This document shows, in pieces, positions 17,522 to 29,178 of a DNA stretch of 64,000 nt. Numbering within the stretch: position 1 is the first letter of the stretch; every line of letters starts with the position of its first letter. The notes under the pieces were generated by a model, which saw only the letters and a list, made by a program, of their open reading frames with translations, was not told the DNA's origin and did not search any database. The position numbers and the translations under genes are program-made. The stretch is from JAJEAD01 sp965221555 (GTDB lineage: Bacteria; Pseudomonadota; Gammaproteobacteria; HK1), in NCBI GenBank assembly GCA_965221555.1, contig OZ244895.1:3286001-3350000 (forward strand), read 5' to 3'.

Positions 17522-19033
17522 ATGGAATTCAAGATAACCAATGCGCCGGCGCACCGCCAACGCGGAGACTGCGTGGTGGTCGCGGCGCATGGACCGAAGC
17601 GACTGTCCCCTTCCGCGACCGGAATCGACAAGGCATCCGCGGGCGCGCTGTCGCGATGGCTGCGGGCGAGCGGCTTCCGCGGCGATGCCGGCAAGACCCT
17701 GCTTCTCCACGAGGTCGCGGGCGTTGCGGCAAAGCGCGTTCTGGTCGTGGGATGCGGCAAGTCCACGACGATCACCCAGGCCGACATGCAAAAAGCGCTG
17801 CGCGTCGCCTTCGCCGCGATGGCGGCGGCGGGCGTGCGCCGGGCGGCCAGCTACCTGGGCGAGGTGGAGGTCGCGGAGCGCGACGCGTACTGGAAGGCGC
17901 GGCAGAGCGTGGAGGCGGCATGCGACGGCGTCTACCGCTTCGAACGCTGCAAGAGCGAGCCGGCGAAGAAGGGCCCGGAGCTCGCGACGCTGTCGGTCTC
18001 GGCGGGCGCCGGCGACCGGGACGCGGTATCGCAGGCTCTCGCCCACGGCAACGCGATCGCCTCGGGGGTACGGCTCGCCCGGGATCTCGGCAACCTGCCG
18101 GGCAATGTCTGTACTCCCTCCTACCTCGCCGACGAGGCGCAGGCGCTCGCTTCGCGCCACGAGGCGGTCAGCGCGAGGGCGCTGGACGAAGCGGCGCTCG
18201 AAGAACTCTCGATGGGCAGCATGCTGTCCGTCGCGCGCGGGAGCCGGGAGCCGGCCTGCCTGGTGGAGATGCAGTACCGCGGCGCGCCGGAGTCGCAGGC
18301 CCCGACGGTGCTGGTCGGCAAGGGGGTGACCTTCGACTCGGGAGGCATCTCGATCAAGCCGTCGGCGGCGATGGACGAGATGAAGTTCGACATGTGCGGC
18401 GCGGCGGCGACCTTCGGAGCGGTGGAGGCAGCGGCGACGCTCGGACTGCCGATCAACGTAGTGGGCTTGGTGCCGGCAACCGAGAACCTTCCGGGCGGCA
18501 AGGCGACCAAGCCCGGCGACATCGTGACCAGCATGTCGGGCCGAACCATCGAGATCCTCAACACCGACGCGGAGGGCCGCCTGATTCTCTGCGACGCCAT
18601 CACCTACGCATCCCGGTTCAAGCCCGAGGTGGTCATCGACATCGCCACCCTGACCGGCGCCTGCGTCATCGCGCTCGGCTCTCACGCGAGCGGACTGTTC
18701 AGTAACGACGAAGCGCTCGCGCACCATCTGGTGGACGCGGGCAAGTACGCCGGAGACCGCGCCTGGCCAATGCCGCTCTGGCCGGAATACGGGGAGGCCC
18801 TGCAGAGCAATTTCGCGGACATCGCGAATGTGGGCGGGCGCGAGGCGGGCGCGGTGACCGCGGCCGCGTTCCTGGCGCGCTTTGCCGAGCCCTACCGGTG
18901 GGCCCATCTCGACATCGCCGGCACCGCGTGGCGCGGCGGCAAGCAAAAAGGCGCAACCGGCCGCCCGGTGCGCATGCTCTGCCAGTACCTGCTGGATCGC
19001 GCCGCCGAGACGCCGGACGCGGCCCGGGCATGA
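17522..19033 (+). CDS. pepA: PepA, leucyl aminopeptidase
   Basis: This 503-residue M17 cytosol aminopeptidase has the metal-binding KGVTFDSGG segment, the DMCGAAA segment and the family signature NTDAEGRL in the C-terminal catalytic domain. The N-terminal domain is macro-like. In E. coli PepA also acts as a DNA-binding factor at cer and carAB, but nothing here tests that. The ATG at 17522 starts a family-like N-terminus (MEFKIT). The stop overlaps the holC start (ATGA). Confidence 0.96.
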   Translation: MEFKITNAPAHRQRGDCVVVAAHGPKRLSPSATGIDKASAGALSRWLRASGFRGDAGKTLLLHEVAGVAAKRVLVVGCGKSTTITQADMQKALRVAFAAMAAAGVRRAASYLGEVEVAERDAYWKARQSVEAACDGVYRFERCKSEPAKKGPELATLSVSAGAGDRDAVSQALAHGNAIASGVRLARDLGNLPGNVCTPSYLADEAQALASRHEAVSARALDEAALEELSMGSMLSVARGSREPACLVEMQYRGAPESQAPTVLVGKGVTFDSGGISIKPSAAMDEMKFDMCGAAATFGAVEAAATLGLPINVVGLVPATENLPGGKATKPGDIVTSMSGRTIEILNTDAEGRLILCDAITYASRFKPEVVIDIATLTGACVIALGSHASGLFSNDEALAHHLVDAGKYAGDRAWPMPLWPEYGEALQSNFADIANVGGREAGAVTAAAFLARFAEPYRWAHLDIAGTAWRGGKQKGATGRPVRMLCQYLLDRAAETPDAARA

Positions 19034-19455
19034 CCAGAGTCGATTTCTACATCGTCTCCCGAAGCGAATCCGACGCGGTGCTGGCGACCGCATGCCGTCT
19101 GACCGAGAAGGCCTTTCGCCTGAAGAACCGGGTCTTCATCAACGCCGCGTCCCCGGACCAGGCGCACGCGCTCGACCAGTTGCTCTGGACCTTCCGCGAC
19201 GGCAGCTTCGTTCCCCACTGCCGGGCCGGCACGGGCTCCGACCAGGACGAACCGGTAACGATCGGCTCCGGCGAGACGCCCGCCGCGCCCTTCGACGTCT
19301 TGATCAACCTCGCGGAGGAGGCCCCCCGGTGGGCCACCGGCAGTGCGAGAATCGCCGAGATCGTCGGCGCCGACCCGCAGAGTCGGACGGCGGGCCGCAA
19401 GCGTTACCGGCACTACCGCGACGAGGGGTGCAGTCTTGACTCGCACACCCTGTAG
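19030..19455 (+). CDS. holC: HolC, DNA polymerase III chi subunit
   Basis: This 141-residue protein starts MTRVDFYIV, typical of chi, and has LTEKAFRLKNRVFI and the DQLLWTFRDGSFVPH segment of the family. Chi links the clamp loader to single-strand binding protein. It overlaps pepA by 4 bases and precedes valS, the standard pepA-holC-valS context. Confidence 0.93.
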   Translation: MTRVDFYIVSRSESDAVLATACRLTEKAFRLKNRVFINAASPDQAHALDQLLWTFRDGSFVPHCRAGTGSDQDEPVTIGSGETPAAPFDVLINLAEEAPRWATGSARIAEIVGADPQSRTAGRKRYRHYRDEGCSLDSHTL

Positions 19456-19473
19456 CGCGGACCCGCACGCCCC

Positions 19474-19938
19474 ATGACCCACCCCCCCGGCGATGGCGGC
19501 AAGGACACCGGCGAGGCCGGTGACGCTCCCTTGCACGAGGCGCTCGACGATCTGGAACACATGCTCGGGCCCGGAAGCGTCCCGGCGCCCGGAACGAGTA
19601 CCCCACCCACCGCTCGGGCGACGCACGACGCTTCTCGCGATCCCGACGCGGCGGGTATCAGCTCCCCCCCGCCGGCAAAGCGGGAAGCCCCTCCCCGGCC
19701 GGGCGAACCCGATGAAGCGAGCGGAATCGATACGTGGGATCCGGGGCTCTACCGGATGGCGGCGGAACGCCTCGCGAGCGAGGTGGAGATAATCATGAAC
19801 ACCCGCCTTCAGGCCACGCTCGCGGATCTCGGCGAAGATCTGCGTCGAGACATTCGCAACCACATCGAGATCGTGCTCCCCGAGATCGTCGCGACTCTCG
19901 CCGATGCCGATGGCGACATTCCGCCCCGACACGAGTAA
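19474..19938 (+). CDS. Hypothetical protein between holC and valS
   Basis: I do not recognise a named family in this 154-residue protein. The N-terminal 85 residues are rich in proline, glycine and acidic residues and look disordered. The C-terminal part (about 90-150) is predicted helical, with a DLRRDIRNHIEIVLPEIVATL-like amphipathic segment. It lies 18 bases after holC, so it is likely co-transcribed. Other gammaproteobacteria also have an uncharacterised gene at this place. No signal peptide or membrane segment is visible. Confidence 0.7.
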   Translation: MTHPPGDGGKDTGEAGDAPLHEALDDLEHMLGPGSVPAPGTSTPPTARATHDASRDPDAAGISSPPPAKREAPPRPGEPDEASGIDTWDPGLYRMAAERLASEVEIIMNTRLQATLADLGEDLRRDIRNHIEIVLPEIVATLADADGDIPPRHE

Positions 19939-19975
19939 GAAGCACGCACTCCAATCCCAAGATGCGCCCTTCTCC

Positions 19976-20188
19976 AGCCCGAAGATTTCACCGATTTCTC
20001 AACTCGCGGACGCCAATATGCTCGCGTTAGCCTCGCGGACGCCAATATGCTCGCGTTAGCGAGGCGTACTCCGTCGCGCCGCTTCGACGTAGTGAAAGCT
20101 ACGCCTTCAGCGTCTTTCGGTCCGTGCTTCCTGCTATCACGGCATCTCGGCGCCCGAAGCGGCCGAAAATAGGTGAAATCTTCGGGCT
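19976..20188 (-). mobile_element. Dispersed inverted-end element, copy C
   Basis: This 213 bp copy is in the opposite orientation to copies A and B. It begins AGCCCGAAGATTTCACCGAT and ends with the matching inverted sequence TTCGGGCT. It is longer than copy A because a 29-base unit is tandemly repeated exactly (20003-20031 and 20032-20060). It lies between the hypothetical gene and valS, 42 bases upstream of the valS start. Confidence 0.85.
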
Positions 20189-20230
20189 CGGGCCCGCCTT
20201 GCGTACCAGCCCCGGACTGCCGACCACGTC

Positions 20231-22999
<2,769 letters not shown>

Positions 23000-23131
23000 C
23001 CGCGAGATTGCGCGAAGCTTACCGCCCGAACCCCACGCCGCGGGAAGCGGCGATGGAGTGCTCGATGCGCCGCCCGGTCCTCGCGGGGCCATTACCCCCG
23101 GCGGGGCTCTTTTCCCGGAACCGGAGCGGGG

Positions 23132-23222
23132 GTGAGGGAGGGAGGCCCGCTGGCACAGACATATTGGCGTCCGCCAGCATATTGGCGTCCGCCAGTTTCG
23201 AGATCGGCGAAACATCCGGGCT
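23132..23222 (+). mobile_element. Partial dispersed element (right half only)
   Basis: About 91 bp matches the right half of the element family, from the GAGGGAGG segment to the terminal ATCCGGGCT. The left half is absent. An 18-base unit, CATATTGGCGTCCGCCAG, is tandemly duplicated (23160-23177 and 23178-23195). This is the same internal site that is duplicated in copy C. The remnant lies between valS and iscR, about 120 bases upstream of iscR. Confidence 0.75.
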
Positions 23223-23275
23223 GGTTCCCGGGGCGAAGGGGGGAATGGTCGCGGCCGGCCGCTTCGCGGCGATGC

Positions 23276-23303
23276 TTGACTGAAACCGGGCGATTCGTAC
23301 CCT
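23276..23303 (+). promoter_or_regulatory. Possible iscR promoter
   Basis: TTGACT (23276-23281) and TACCCT (23298-23303) with a 16-base spacer form a plausible sigma-70 promoter upstream of iscR. IscR usually represses its own promoter, but I could not recognise a good IscR site around it. The -10 box is weak. Confidence 0.3.
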
Positions 23304-23339
23304 CTACCGGCTACACTTCAGGCGACTCGGCCGGCGGCG

Positions 23340-23813
23340 ATGCGACTGACCACCAAAGGGCGATACGCGGTTACCGCGATGCTCGACCTGGCGCTTCACC
23401 AGGATCGCGATCCCATCGCGCTCTCGGACATCGCCGAGCGACAGGGCATATCGCTCTCCTATCTCGAACATCTCTTCGCCCGCCTGCGCCGCCGCGGGCT
23501 GGTGAGCAGTTCCCGGGGTCCGGGGGGTGGATACCGCCTGGGGCGCAAGCCAGGGGACATCGCGGTGGTGGACGTGATCTGCGCGGTGGACGAACCGGTC
23601 GACGCCACCCGCTGCGGCGGCCTCGAGAACTGCCAGGGCGAGGAGCGCTGCCTCACCCATGACCTCTGGCAGGACTTGAACCAGCAGATCCATCGCTTCC
23701 TGAGCAACATCGACCTCGCGACGCTCGTCGAGCGCCGCCGGGTGCGCGAAGTGGCCCTGCGACAGGATGGAGCGATGGTCGAAGTCGACGTACAGGCACA
23801 GCCGGGAGGCTGA
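23340..23813 (+). CDS. iscR: IscR, Rrf2-family iron-sulfur cluster regulator
   Basis: This 157-residue regulator has an N-terminal winged helix (MRLTTKGRYAVTAMLDLAL) and the three cluster ligands C92, C98 and C104 plus H107 at the same positions as E. coli IscR, so it should bind [2Fe-2S] and sense cluster status. It heads a plus-strand run with iscA. The expected iscS, iscU, hscB, hscA and fdx genes are absent downstream. Confidence 0.93.
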   Translation: MRLTTKGRYAVTAMLDLALHQDRDPIALSDIAERQGISLSYLEHLFARLRRRGLVSSSRGPGGGYRLGRKPGDIAVVDVICAVDEPVDATRCGGLENCQGEERCLTHDLWQDLNQQIHRFLSNIDLATLVERRRVREVALRQDGAMVEVDVQAQPGG

Positions 23814-23842
23814 GGCGGACCACCCGACAGGATCGAAAGAAA

Positions 23843-24163
23843 ATGGCGATAAACCTCAGCGAATCGGCGGCCGAGCGCATCAGGCACTTCCTCTCCAAGG
23901 AGGGGGGCATCGGCATGCGCGTCGGGGTGAAGAAGACGGGATGCTCGGGCTTCGCATACGTGGTCGAGCTCGCCGACGCGGTGCAAAGCGGCGACGAGGT
24001 GTTCGAGGATCGAGGCGTGAAGGTCGTCGTGGACGCGCGCAGCCTCCCCTTTCTCGACGGCACGACCATCGACTTCGGTCGCGAAGGCCTGAACGAGGGG
24101 TTTCTCTACGACAACCCCAACGTCAAGAGCCTCTGCGGTTGCGGAGAGAGCTTCGGCATCTGA
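23843..24163 (+). CDS. iscA: IscA-type iron-sulfur assembly protein
   Basis: The 106-residue A-type carrier has the three invariant cysteines C34, C98 and C100 (GCSGFAY and CGCGESF). The KKTGCSGFAYVV segment and the lack of an N-terminal extension favour IscA over ErpA or SufA, and its place 29 bases after iscR agrees. It probably delivers clusters or iron to apo-proteins. The local donor IscU is missing, so it may work with a system encoded elsewhere. Confidence 0.88.
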   Translation: MAINLSESAAERIRHFLSKEGGIGMRVGVKKTGCSGFAYVVELADAVQSGDEVFEDRGVKVVVDARSLPFLDGTTIDFGREGLNEGFLYDNPNVKSLCGCGESFGI

Positions 24164-24251
24164 ATCCCTCCCCCACCTCCCCCGCCGGACGCGGCCCCCT
24201 TCCCGCCTTCCCCCCGCGTGGCCAGCCCACCGGGGCCGGAGACATCGACTC

Positions 24252-24683
24252 ATGGCGACAGAGCGCACCCTATCGATAATCAAGCCCGACGCGGTCGCCA
24301 AAGACCTCATCGGCGCCATCTACTCGCGCTTCGAGCAGGCGGGACTGCGGATAGTCGCGGCCCGGATGCTGCACCTCACCCGGGACCGCGCCGAGGAATT
24401 CTATGCCGTGCACCGAGAACGGCCCTTCTTCGACGAGCTCGTGGACTTCATGATCTCGGGACCGATCATGGTGCAGGTGCTCGAAGGCGAGGACGCGGTG
24501 GCGCGCAATCGGGAAGTCATGGGCGCCACCGATCCGGCGCAAGCCGCGCCGGGAAGCGTGCGCGCGGACTTCGCCTCCGAGATCACCGAGAACGCGGTGC
24601 ACGGATCCGACTCGCCGGAAAACGCCGCCCCGGAGATTGCGTTCTTCTTCGGCGCGGGTGAGATCTGTCCCCGCACCCGGTGA
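24252..24683 (+). CDS. ndk: Ndk, nucleoside diphosphate kinase
   Basis: This 143-residue enzyme balances nucleoside triphosphate pools by ping-pong phosphotransfer. The phospho-acceptor histidine is H117 in NAVHGSDS, and the N-terminal ERTLSIIKPDAV matches the family. It overlaps rlmN by 4 bases. The ndk-rlmN pairing is conserved in gammaproteobacteria. Confidence 0.97.
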   Translation: MATERTLSIIKPDAVAKDLIGAIYSRFEQAGLRIVAARMLHLTRDRAEEFYAVHRERPFFDELVDFMISGPIMVQVLEGEDAVARNREVMGATDPAQAAPGSVRADFASEITENAVHGSDSPENAAPEIAFFFGAGEICPRTR

Positions 24684-25852
24684 CCCGCCCGCCGATGAAG
24701 CCCGCCTCCACCACCGCGCCCCCCGTCCCGGGACCGGCGCTCCCCCTCGCACAGCTCGGCGTCAGCCGCCGCCAGTGGGAACGCACGCTCGAGACGCTGG
24801 ACGCGGCGCCGTACCGGGCCGGCCAGATCATGAAGTGGATCTACCACCGGGACGTGCGCGACTTCGCGTTGATGACCGATCTCCGCCGGGATCTGCGCGC
24901 CCGGCTTGCCCGCCGTTTCGACACCCGGATCCCCCGGATCGGGCACGAGATGATCTCCGAAGACGGCACCCGCAAGTGGCGCTTCGATCTGGACGCCGGC
25001 AATTCGGTGGAGTCGGTGTACATACCCGATCCGCCCCGTGGCACCCTGTGCGTCTCTTCGCAGGTCGGCTGCGCGCTCAACTGCTCCTTCTGCGCCACCG
25101 CCCGCCAGGGCTTCAATCGGAATCTGAGCGCGGCCGAGATCGTCGGCCAGCTCCACGCCGCGCGTTCCCGGCTCCAGGAGGCGCCCCCCTCGACCCCGCC
25201 GATAACGAACGTGGTGTTCATGGGGATGGGCGAACCCCTGCTCAACTTCGAAAACGTCCTGAGCGCGCTGGAGATCATGCGAGACGACTGCGCTTTCGGC
25301 CTTGCCCGCAAGCGCATCACCCTCAGCACGGCGGGGGTGGTGCCCGGCATCCGGAAGCTCAAGGAAGCCTGCCCGGTGAGCCTGGCGGTCTCCCTGCATG
25401 CGCCGAACGACGAGCTCCGTGACGAGCTCGTGCCGCTGAACCGCACCTGGCCGCTCGCCGAGCTGCTCGATGCCTGCCGGGACTACGTGAGCGTCATGCC
25501 CCGGGAGAAGGTGACCTTCGAGTACGTGATGCTCGATCGCATCAACGACACCCCCGCCCATGCCCGACAACTGGTGCGCTGTCTGCGCGGCATTCCCGCC
25601 AAGGTCAACCTGATCCCCTTCAATCCCTTCGCCGGAGCGGGCTTGCGACGCTCCCCGCCCGAGGCGATCGAAGCGTTCCGCAACATTCTTCTCGCGGGCG
25701 GACTGATGACCATCACCCGGCAGACCCGGGGGGCGGACATCGATGCCGCGTGCGGCCAGCTCGCCGGTCGGGTCCTGCCGCGCAGCCGGCGCATGCGCCG
25801 CTTGCGGCACATGGACGACGCGGCCCTCGCATGCAAGGCTCCGCACGCATGA
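24680..25852 (+). CDS. rlmN: RlmN, dual-specificity 23S rRNA/tRNA adenine-C2 methyltransferase
   Basis: This 390-residue radical SAM enzyme methylates A2503 of 23S rRNA and A37 of some tRNAs. The cluster motif C131-x3-C135-x2-C138 and the C-terminal catalytic cysteine in DAACGQL are present, as are GMGEPLLN and the SLHAPND segment. The GTG start overlaps the ndk stop. The C-terminal tail after the catalytic cysteine is about 35 residues longer than the core and overlaps rodZ by 4 bases. Confidence 0.95.
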   Translation: MTRPPMKPASTTAPPVPGPALPLAQLGVSRRQWERTLETLDAAPYRAGQIMKWIYHRDVRDFALMTDLRRDLRARLARRFDTRIPRIGHEMISEDGTRKWRFDLDAGNSVESVYIPDPPRGTLCVSSQVGCALNCSFCATARQGFNRNLSAAEIVGQLHAARSRLQEAPPSTPPITNVVFMGMGEPLLNFENVLSALEIMRDDCAFGLARKRITLSTAGVVPGIRKLKEACPVSLAVSLHAPNDELRDELVPLNRTWPLAELLDACRDYVSVMPREKVTFEYVMLDRINDTPAHARQLVRCLRGIPAKVNLIPFNPFAGAGLRRSPPEAIEAFRNILLAGGLMTITRQTRGADIDAACGQLAGRVLPRSRRMRRLRHMDDAALACKAPHA

Positions 25853-27240
25853 GCGTGCCGCCTCCATCCCACGACCTCGACGACGTCGCCCCGATCCCGG
25901 TCATGCAGGGCCCGGGCGAGCAGCTGCGCGCCGCCCGCGAGGCGGCCGGCATGTCGGTGCACGAGATCTCGGCCCGAATGCGTCTCACCAGCGGCACGAT
26001 CCTGGCCCTGGAAGCCGACGACTACGCGCAGCTCCCCGCGCCGATCTTCGTGCGCGGATACCTTCGGGGCTATGCGCGGCTCCTGGAGCTGCCCCCGGAA
26101 CCCATCGTCCAGGCTTACGAGCAACGCAATTTCGAACCGCCGTCGCTGGTTGCGGACATCTCCCTCGGGTCGCAGATGCAAAGCGGCGACTTCCCGTTCC
26201 GCATCGTCACCTGGATCGTGGTGGCGGCTCTGATCGTGCTCGTCGTGCTGTGGTGGAGGAGTCAGGACTCCGCTCCGGTGCGCTCCGAGACGACCCCTCC
26301 CGCCGAGGTCGCGGAAGCGGGTCGCGCTTCGACCCCGGACGAGGCCCCGGTGACGGAAACGCAAGAATCCCCATCAAGCGGCGCCACAACGGCGAGCGAA
26401 ACGCAAGAGGCGACGCCGCCGGATACCGCGCCGCCCCCGGAGGAGGTTCCGGCGACGGAAGCGCAAGCCGCCCCGTCGAGCGATGCGACCACGGCAACCG
26501 AGGCGCAAGGGGCGGCGCCCCCGGATGAGGAGCCCGCTTCCGCGACGCGGGACGAGTCGGGCGGCGGCGGGCGCGAGGCGCCCGAATCCGGATCAGTATC
26601 AGCACCCGAACCCGAGCCCGCCAGCGTGACGCCCGAAACCGAGCCGGTCGCAATCGGCGTGGACGCGACGACGGTCGCGGCCGAGGCGGACACCGCATCT
26701 CCCGCATCGACTCCAGCCGGGGAGCCCGCCGCGCCGGAAGAGGCGGAGAGTGCGACGCCCGAAGCGCCGGCCGAGCAGGAACCCGAAGCGGGGATCGGTG
26801 TCGACGGGGCGCCGGAACCGGAAGCAGAAGCGCAGGACACCGCGCTCGCAGCGCCCGCGGAGGCGACCGAGGATCGATCGGCCCTCGCGGTCGAGACCGG
26901 GGAGGGGGCCCGTCCCGGGACCGACGCGTCCACCGATCGTCTCGAGCTCGGCTTCACGTCCGAGTGCTGGCTGGAAGTCTACGATTCTGCCGACGAACGG
27001 CTCTTCTACGGTCTCGCCCAGCCCGGCGATCGTCTCGATCTCCGCGGCCAGGGCCCGATGCGGCTGGTGTTCGGCAATGCCGAGAGCGTGGAGGTGCGCT
27101 ACAACGGCGCCATCGTCGACTTCAGCGCCTTCTCGACCGATGGAGTGGCGCGCTTCTCCCTGGGGGGAGAGCCCCCCACCGCGTTTCGGACTCCGACCGC
27201 TTCGCAGTCCGCCCGCGAGCTCGAATCGCCCGGAACCTGA
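25849..27240 (+). CDS. rodZ: RodZ, cytoskeletal cell-shape protein
   Basis: This 463-residue protein has an N-terminal helix-turn-helix domain (about 22-95; GEQLRAAREAAGMSVHEIS), one membrane helix (about 117-136), a long Ala/Glu/Pro/Thr-rich periplasmic linker (about 140-370) and a C-terminal DUF4115 beta domain (about 375-463). This is the RodZ architecture that couples MreB to the wall machinery. The linker is unusually long and made of imperfect repeats. The start ATG overlaps the rlmN stop. Confidence 0.92.
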   Translation: MSVPPPSHDLDDVAPIPVMQGPGEQLRAAREAAGMSVHEISARMRLTSGTILALEADDYAQLPAPIFVRGYLRGYARLLELPPEPIVQAYEQRNFEPPSLVADISLGSQMQSGDFPFRIVTWIVVAALIVLVVLWWRSQDSAPVRSETTPPAEVAEAGRASTPDEAPVTETQESPSSGATTASETQEATPPDTAPPPEEVPATEAQAAPSSDATTATEAQGAAPPDEEPASATRDESGGGGREAPESGSVSAPEPEPASVTPETEPVAIGVDATTVAAEADTASPASTPAGEPAAPEEAESATPEAPAEQEPEAGIGVDGAPEPEAEAQDTALAAPAEATEDRSALAVETGEGARPGTDASTDRLELGFTSECWLEVYDSADERLFYGLAQPGDRLDLRGQGPMRLVFGNAESVEVRYNGAIVDFSAFSTDGVARFSLGGEPPTAFRTPTASQSARELESPGT

Positions 27241-27256
27241 ACCCGGCGAGTCACGG

Positions 27257-28525
27257 ATGGCGACGATGAACCGGATCACGGGCGTGAGGGGGATGAACGA
27301 CATCTCCCCGACCGAATCCTCGACGTGGCGTTTCCTGGAAGCGACCGCGCACGAGGTGCTGCGGGGTTACGGCTACCGGGAGATCCGGCCGCCGCTGCTG
27401 GAGCGCACCGAGCTCTTCCGGCGCTCGGTGGGCGAGGCGACCGACATCGTCGAGAAAGAGATGTACACCTTCGCGGATCGCAACGGAGACAGCCTCAGCC
27501 TGCGCCCGGAATGCACCGCGAGCTGCGTGCGCGCCGCGGTCGAGCACGGCTGGTTGCGCTCCGGCGGTCAGCGCGTCTGGACCATCGGTCCGATGTTCCG
27601 CTACGAGAGACCGCAGAAGGGCCGGTACCGGCAGTTCCACCAGCTCGACGTGGAAGCGCTCGGATTTCCCGGTCCCGACGTGGATGCGGAGCTCATTCTC
27701 ATCTGCGCGAGGCTGTGGCGCCGCCTCGGACTCTCGGGACTGCGTCTCGATCTCAACTCCCTCGGGTCGCGCGCCACCCAGACCCGCTATCGGGACGAGC
27801 TGGTGCGCTACTTCTCCGCCCATGACGGGCGCCTCGATGAAGACAGTCGGCGAAGGCTCGGCTCCAATCCGCTGCGCATCCTCGATTCCAAGCACCCGGA
27901 CATGCAGGAGCTCATCGAGGGCGCGCCGCGCATCACCGACCATCTCGACGAAGCGAGCGCCGAGCACCTTCAAGGCCTGTCGTCGATGCTCGACCGCGCC
28001 GGTCTCTCATGGCGCCTCAACCCCCGCCTCGTTCGCGGCCTCGACTACTACACCGGCCCGGTGTTCGAGTGGAGCACCGAAGCGCTCGGGGCCCAGAACG
28101 CGGTGTGCGGCGGCGGGCGCTACGACCGTCTGATCGAGGACATCGGCGGGCAGAGCGCGCCCGCCACCGGCTTCGCGATGGGCCTCGAACGCATCGTCGC
28201 GCTGCTCGACCAGCAGTCTCTCGCCCCGGCCGCCCCTGCGCCCGATGCGTACCTGGTCGCGGTGGGAGACGCGGCGCGCCGGGAAGCCCACCGGCTCGCC
28301 GAATCGCTTCGCGACGGAGTCGCCTCGCTGTCGCTGACCGTCGATGCCGCCGACGGAAACTTCCGCACCAAGCTTCGCAGGGCCGACCGCAGCGGGGCGC
28401 GCTACGCCCTCATCGTCGGCGACGAGGAGGTGCGCGACGCCCGGGTGGCGGTCAAGGCGCTGCGCGAGAGCGCGGAGCAGCAATCCATGCGGCAGAGCGA
28501 ACTCGCGGACTTCCTGCGCGGTTGA
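27257..28525 (+). CDS. hisS: HisS, histidyl-tRNA synthetase
   Basis: The 422-residue class II synthetase has motif 1 near residues 55-65, motif 2 (GPMFRYERPQKGRYRQFHQ), the histidine signatures LVRGLDYYTGPVFE and GGGRYD, motif 3 (GFAMGLERI) and a C-terminal anticodon domain. It follows rodZ by 16 bases; the ispG gene usually found between them is missing. A second ATG three codons in is a possible start. Confidence 0.96.
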   Translation: MATMNRITGVRGMNDISPTESSTWRFLEATAHEVLRGYGYREIRPPLLERTELFRRSVGEATDIVEKEMYTFADRNGDSLSLRPECTASCVRAAVEHGWLRSGGQRVWTIGPMFRYERPQKGRYRQFHQLDVEALGFPGPDVDAELILICARLWRRLGLSGLRLDLNSLGSRATQTRYRDELVRYFSAHDGRLDEDSRRRLGSNPLRILDSKHPDMQELIEGAPRITDHLDEASAEHLQGLSSMLDRAGLSWRLNPRLVRGLDYYTGPVFEWSTEALGAQNAVCGGGRYDRLIEDIGGQSAPATGFAMGLERIVALLDQQSLAPAAPAPDAYLVAVGDAARREAHRLAESLRDGVASLSLTVDAADGNFRTKLRRADRSGARYALIVGDEEVRDARVAVKALRESAEQQSMRQSELADFLRG

Positions 28526-28532
28526 GGACACC

Positions 28533-29162
28533 ATGGCGGACGACGAAGATCTCGCAACTCTCAAGACGTGGTGGCACGAGTACGGCCGCACCATCGTGGT
28601 CGGGGTCGTGCTCGGACTGGGCGGCATCGTGGGCTGGAACGCCTGGCAGAGCCACCAGGAGCGGCGCGCCGAGGAGGCATCGAGGATGTACGCGGAGGTG
28701 GTCGAGGCCGCCGCCCTGGAGCGGCACGCCGACGCGCGCTCACAGGCCGCCCTCCTACTCAGCGAGTTTCCTCGCAGCGGCTACGCGACGCTCGCCGCCT
28801 TCGTCGCCTCCGCGAGCGCGGTGGCGCAAGACGACCCGGCCGAGGCGCGCAGCCGCCTCTCCTGGATCGTCGAAAACGCATCGCGGGAGGGATACCGGGA
28901 CCTCGCGCGCATCCGTCTGGCGCGGGTGCTTCTCGACGAGAAAGACACCGGCGCCGCGCTCGATACCCTCGCGGAGGTCGGCTCCACCGCCTTCGCCGCA
29001 CTGGCGGGCGAGCTTCGCGGAGACATTCAGCTCGCCCAGGGGGCGCGGGAAGAGGCGCGCGCCGCCTGGCTGGAGGTTCTCGCCGGCGATGAAGCCCTCG
29101 CCGCGTCACGCGCCCGGGTGCAGATGAAGCTCGATGATCTCGGGCACTTGCGGGTGCCCTGA
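28533..29162 (+). CDS. yfgM: YfgM, membrane-anchored TPR ancillary factor of SecYEG/BamB locus
   Basis: This 209-residue protein starts with a short acidic cytoplasmic part, then one membrane helix (about 19-38) and a periplasmic TPR-like domain, as in YfgM. YfgM associates with SecYEG and periplasmic chaperones. The hisS-yfgM-bamB-der order is conserved. It lies 7 bases after hisS. Confidence 0.9.
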   Translation: MADDEDLATLKTWWHEYGRTIVVGVVLGLGGIVGWNAWQSHQERRAEEASRMYAEVVEAAALERHADARSQAALLLSEFPRSGYATLAAFVASASAVAQDDPAEARSRLSWIVENASREGYRDLARIRLARVLLDEKDTGAALDTLAEVGSTAFAALAGELRGDIQLAQGAREEARAAWLEVLAGDEALAASRARVQMKLDDLGHLRVP

Positions 29163-29178
29163 GCAAGGCGGTCCGGAC

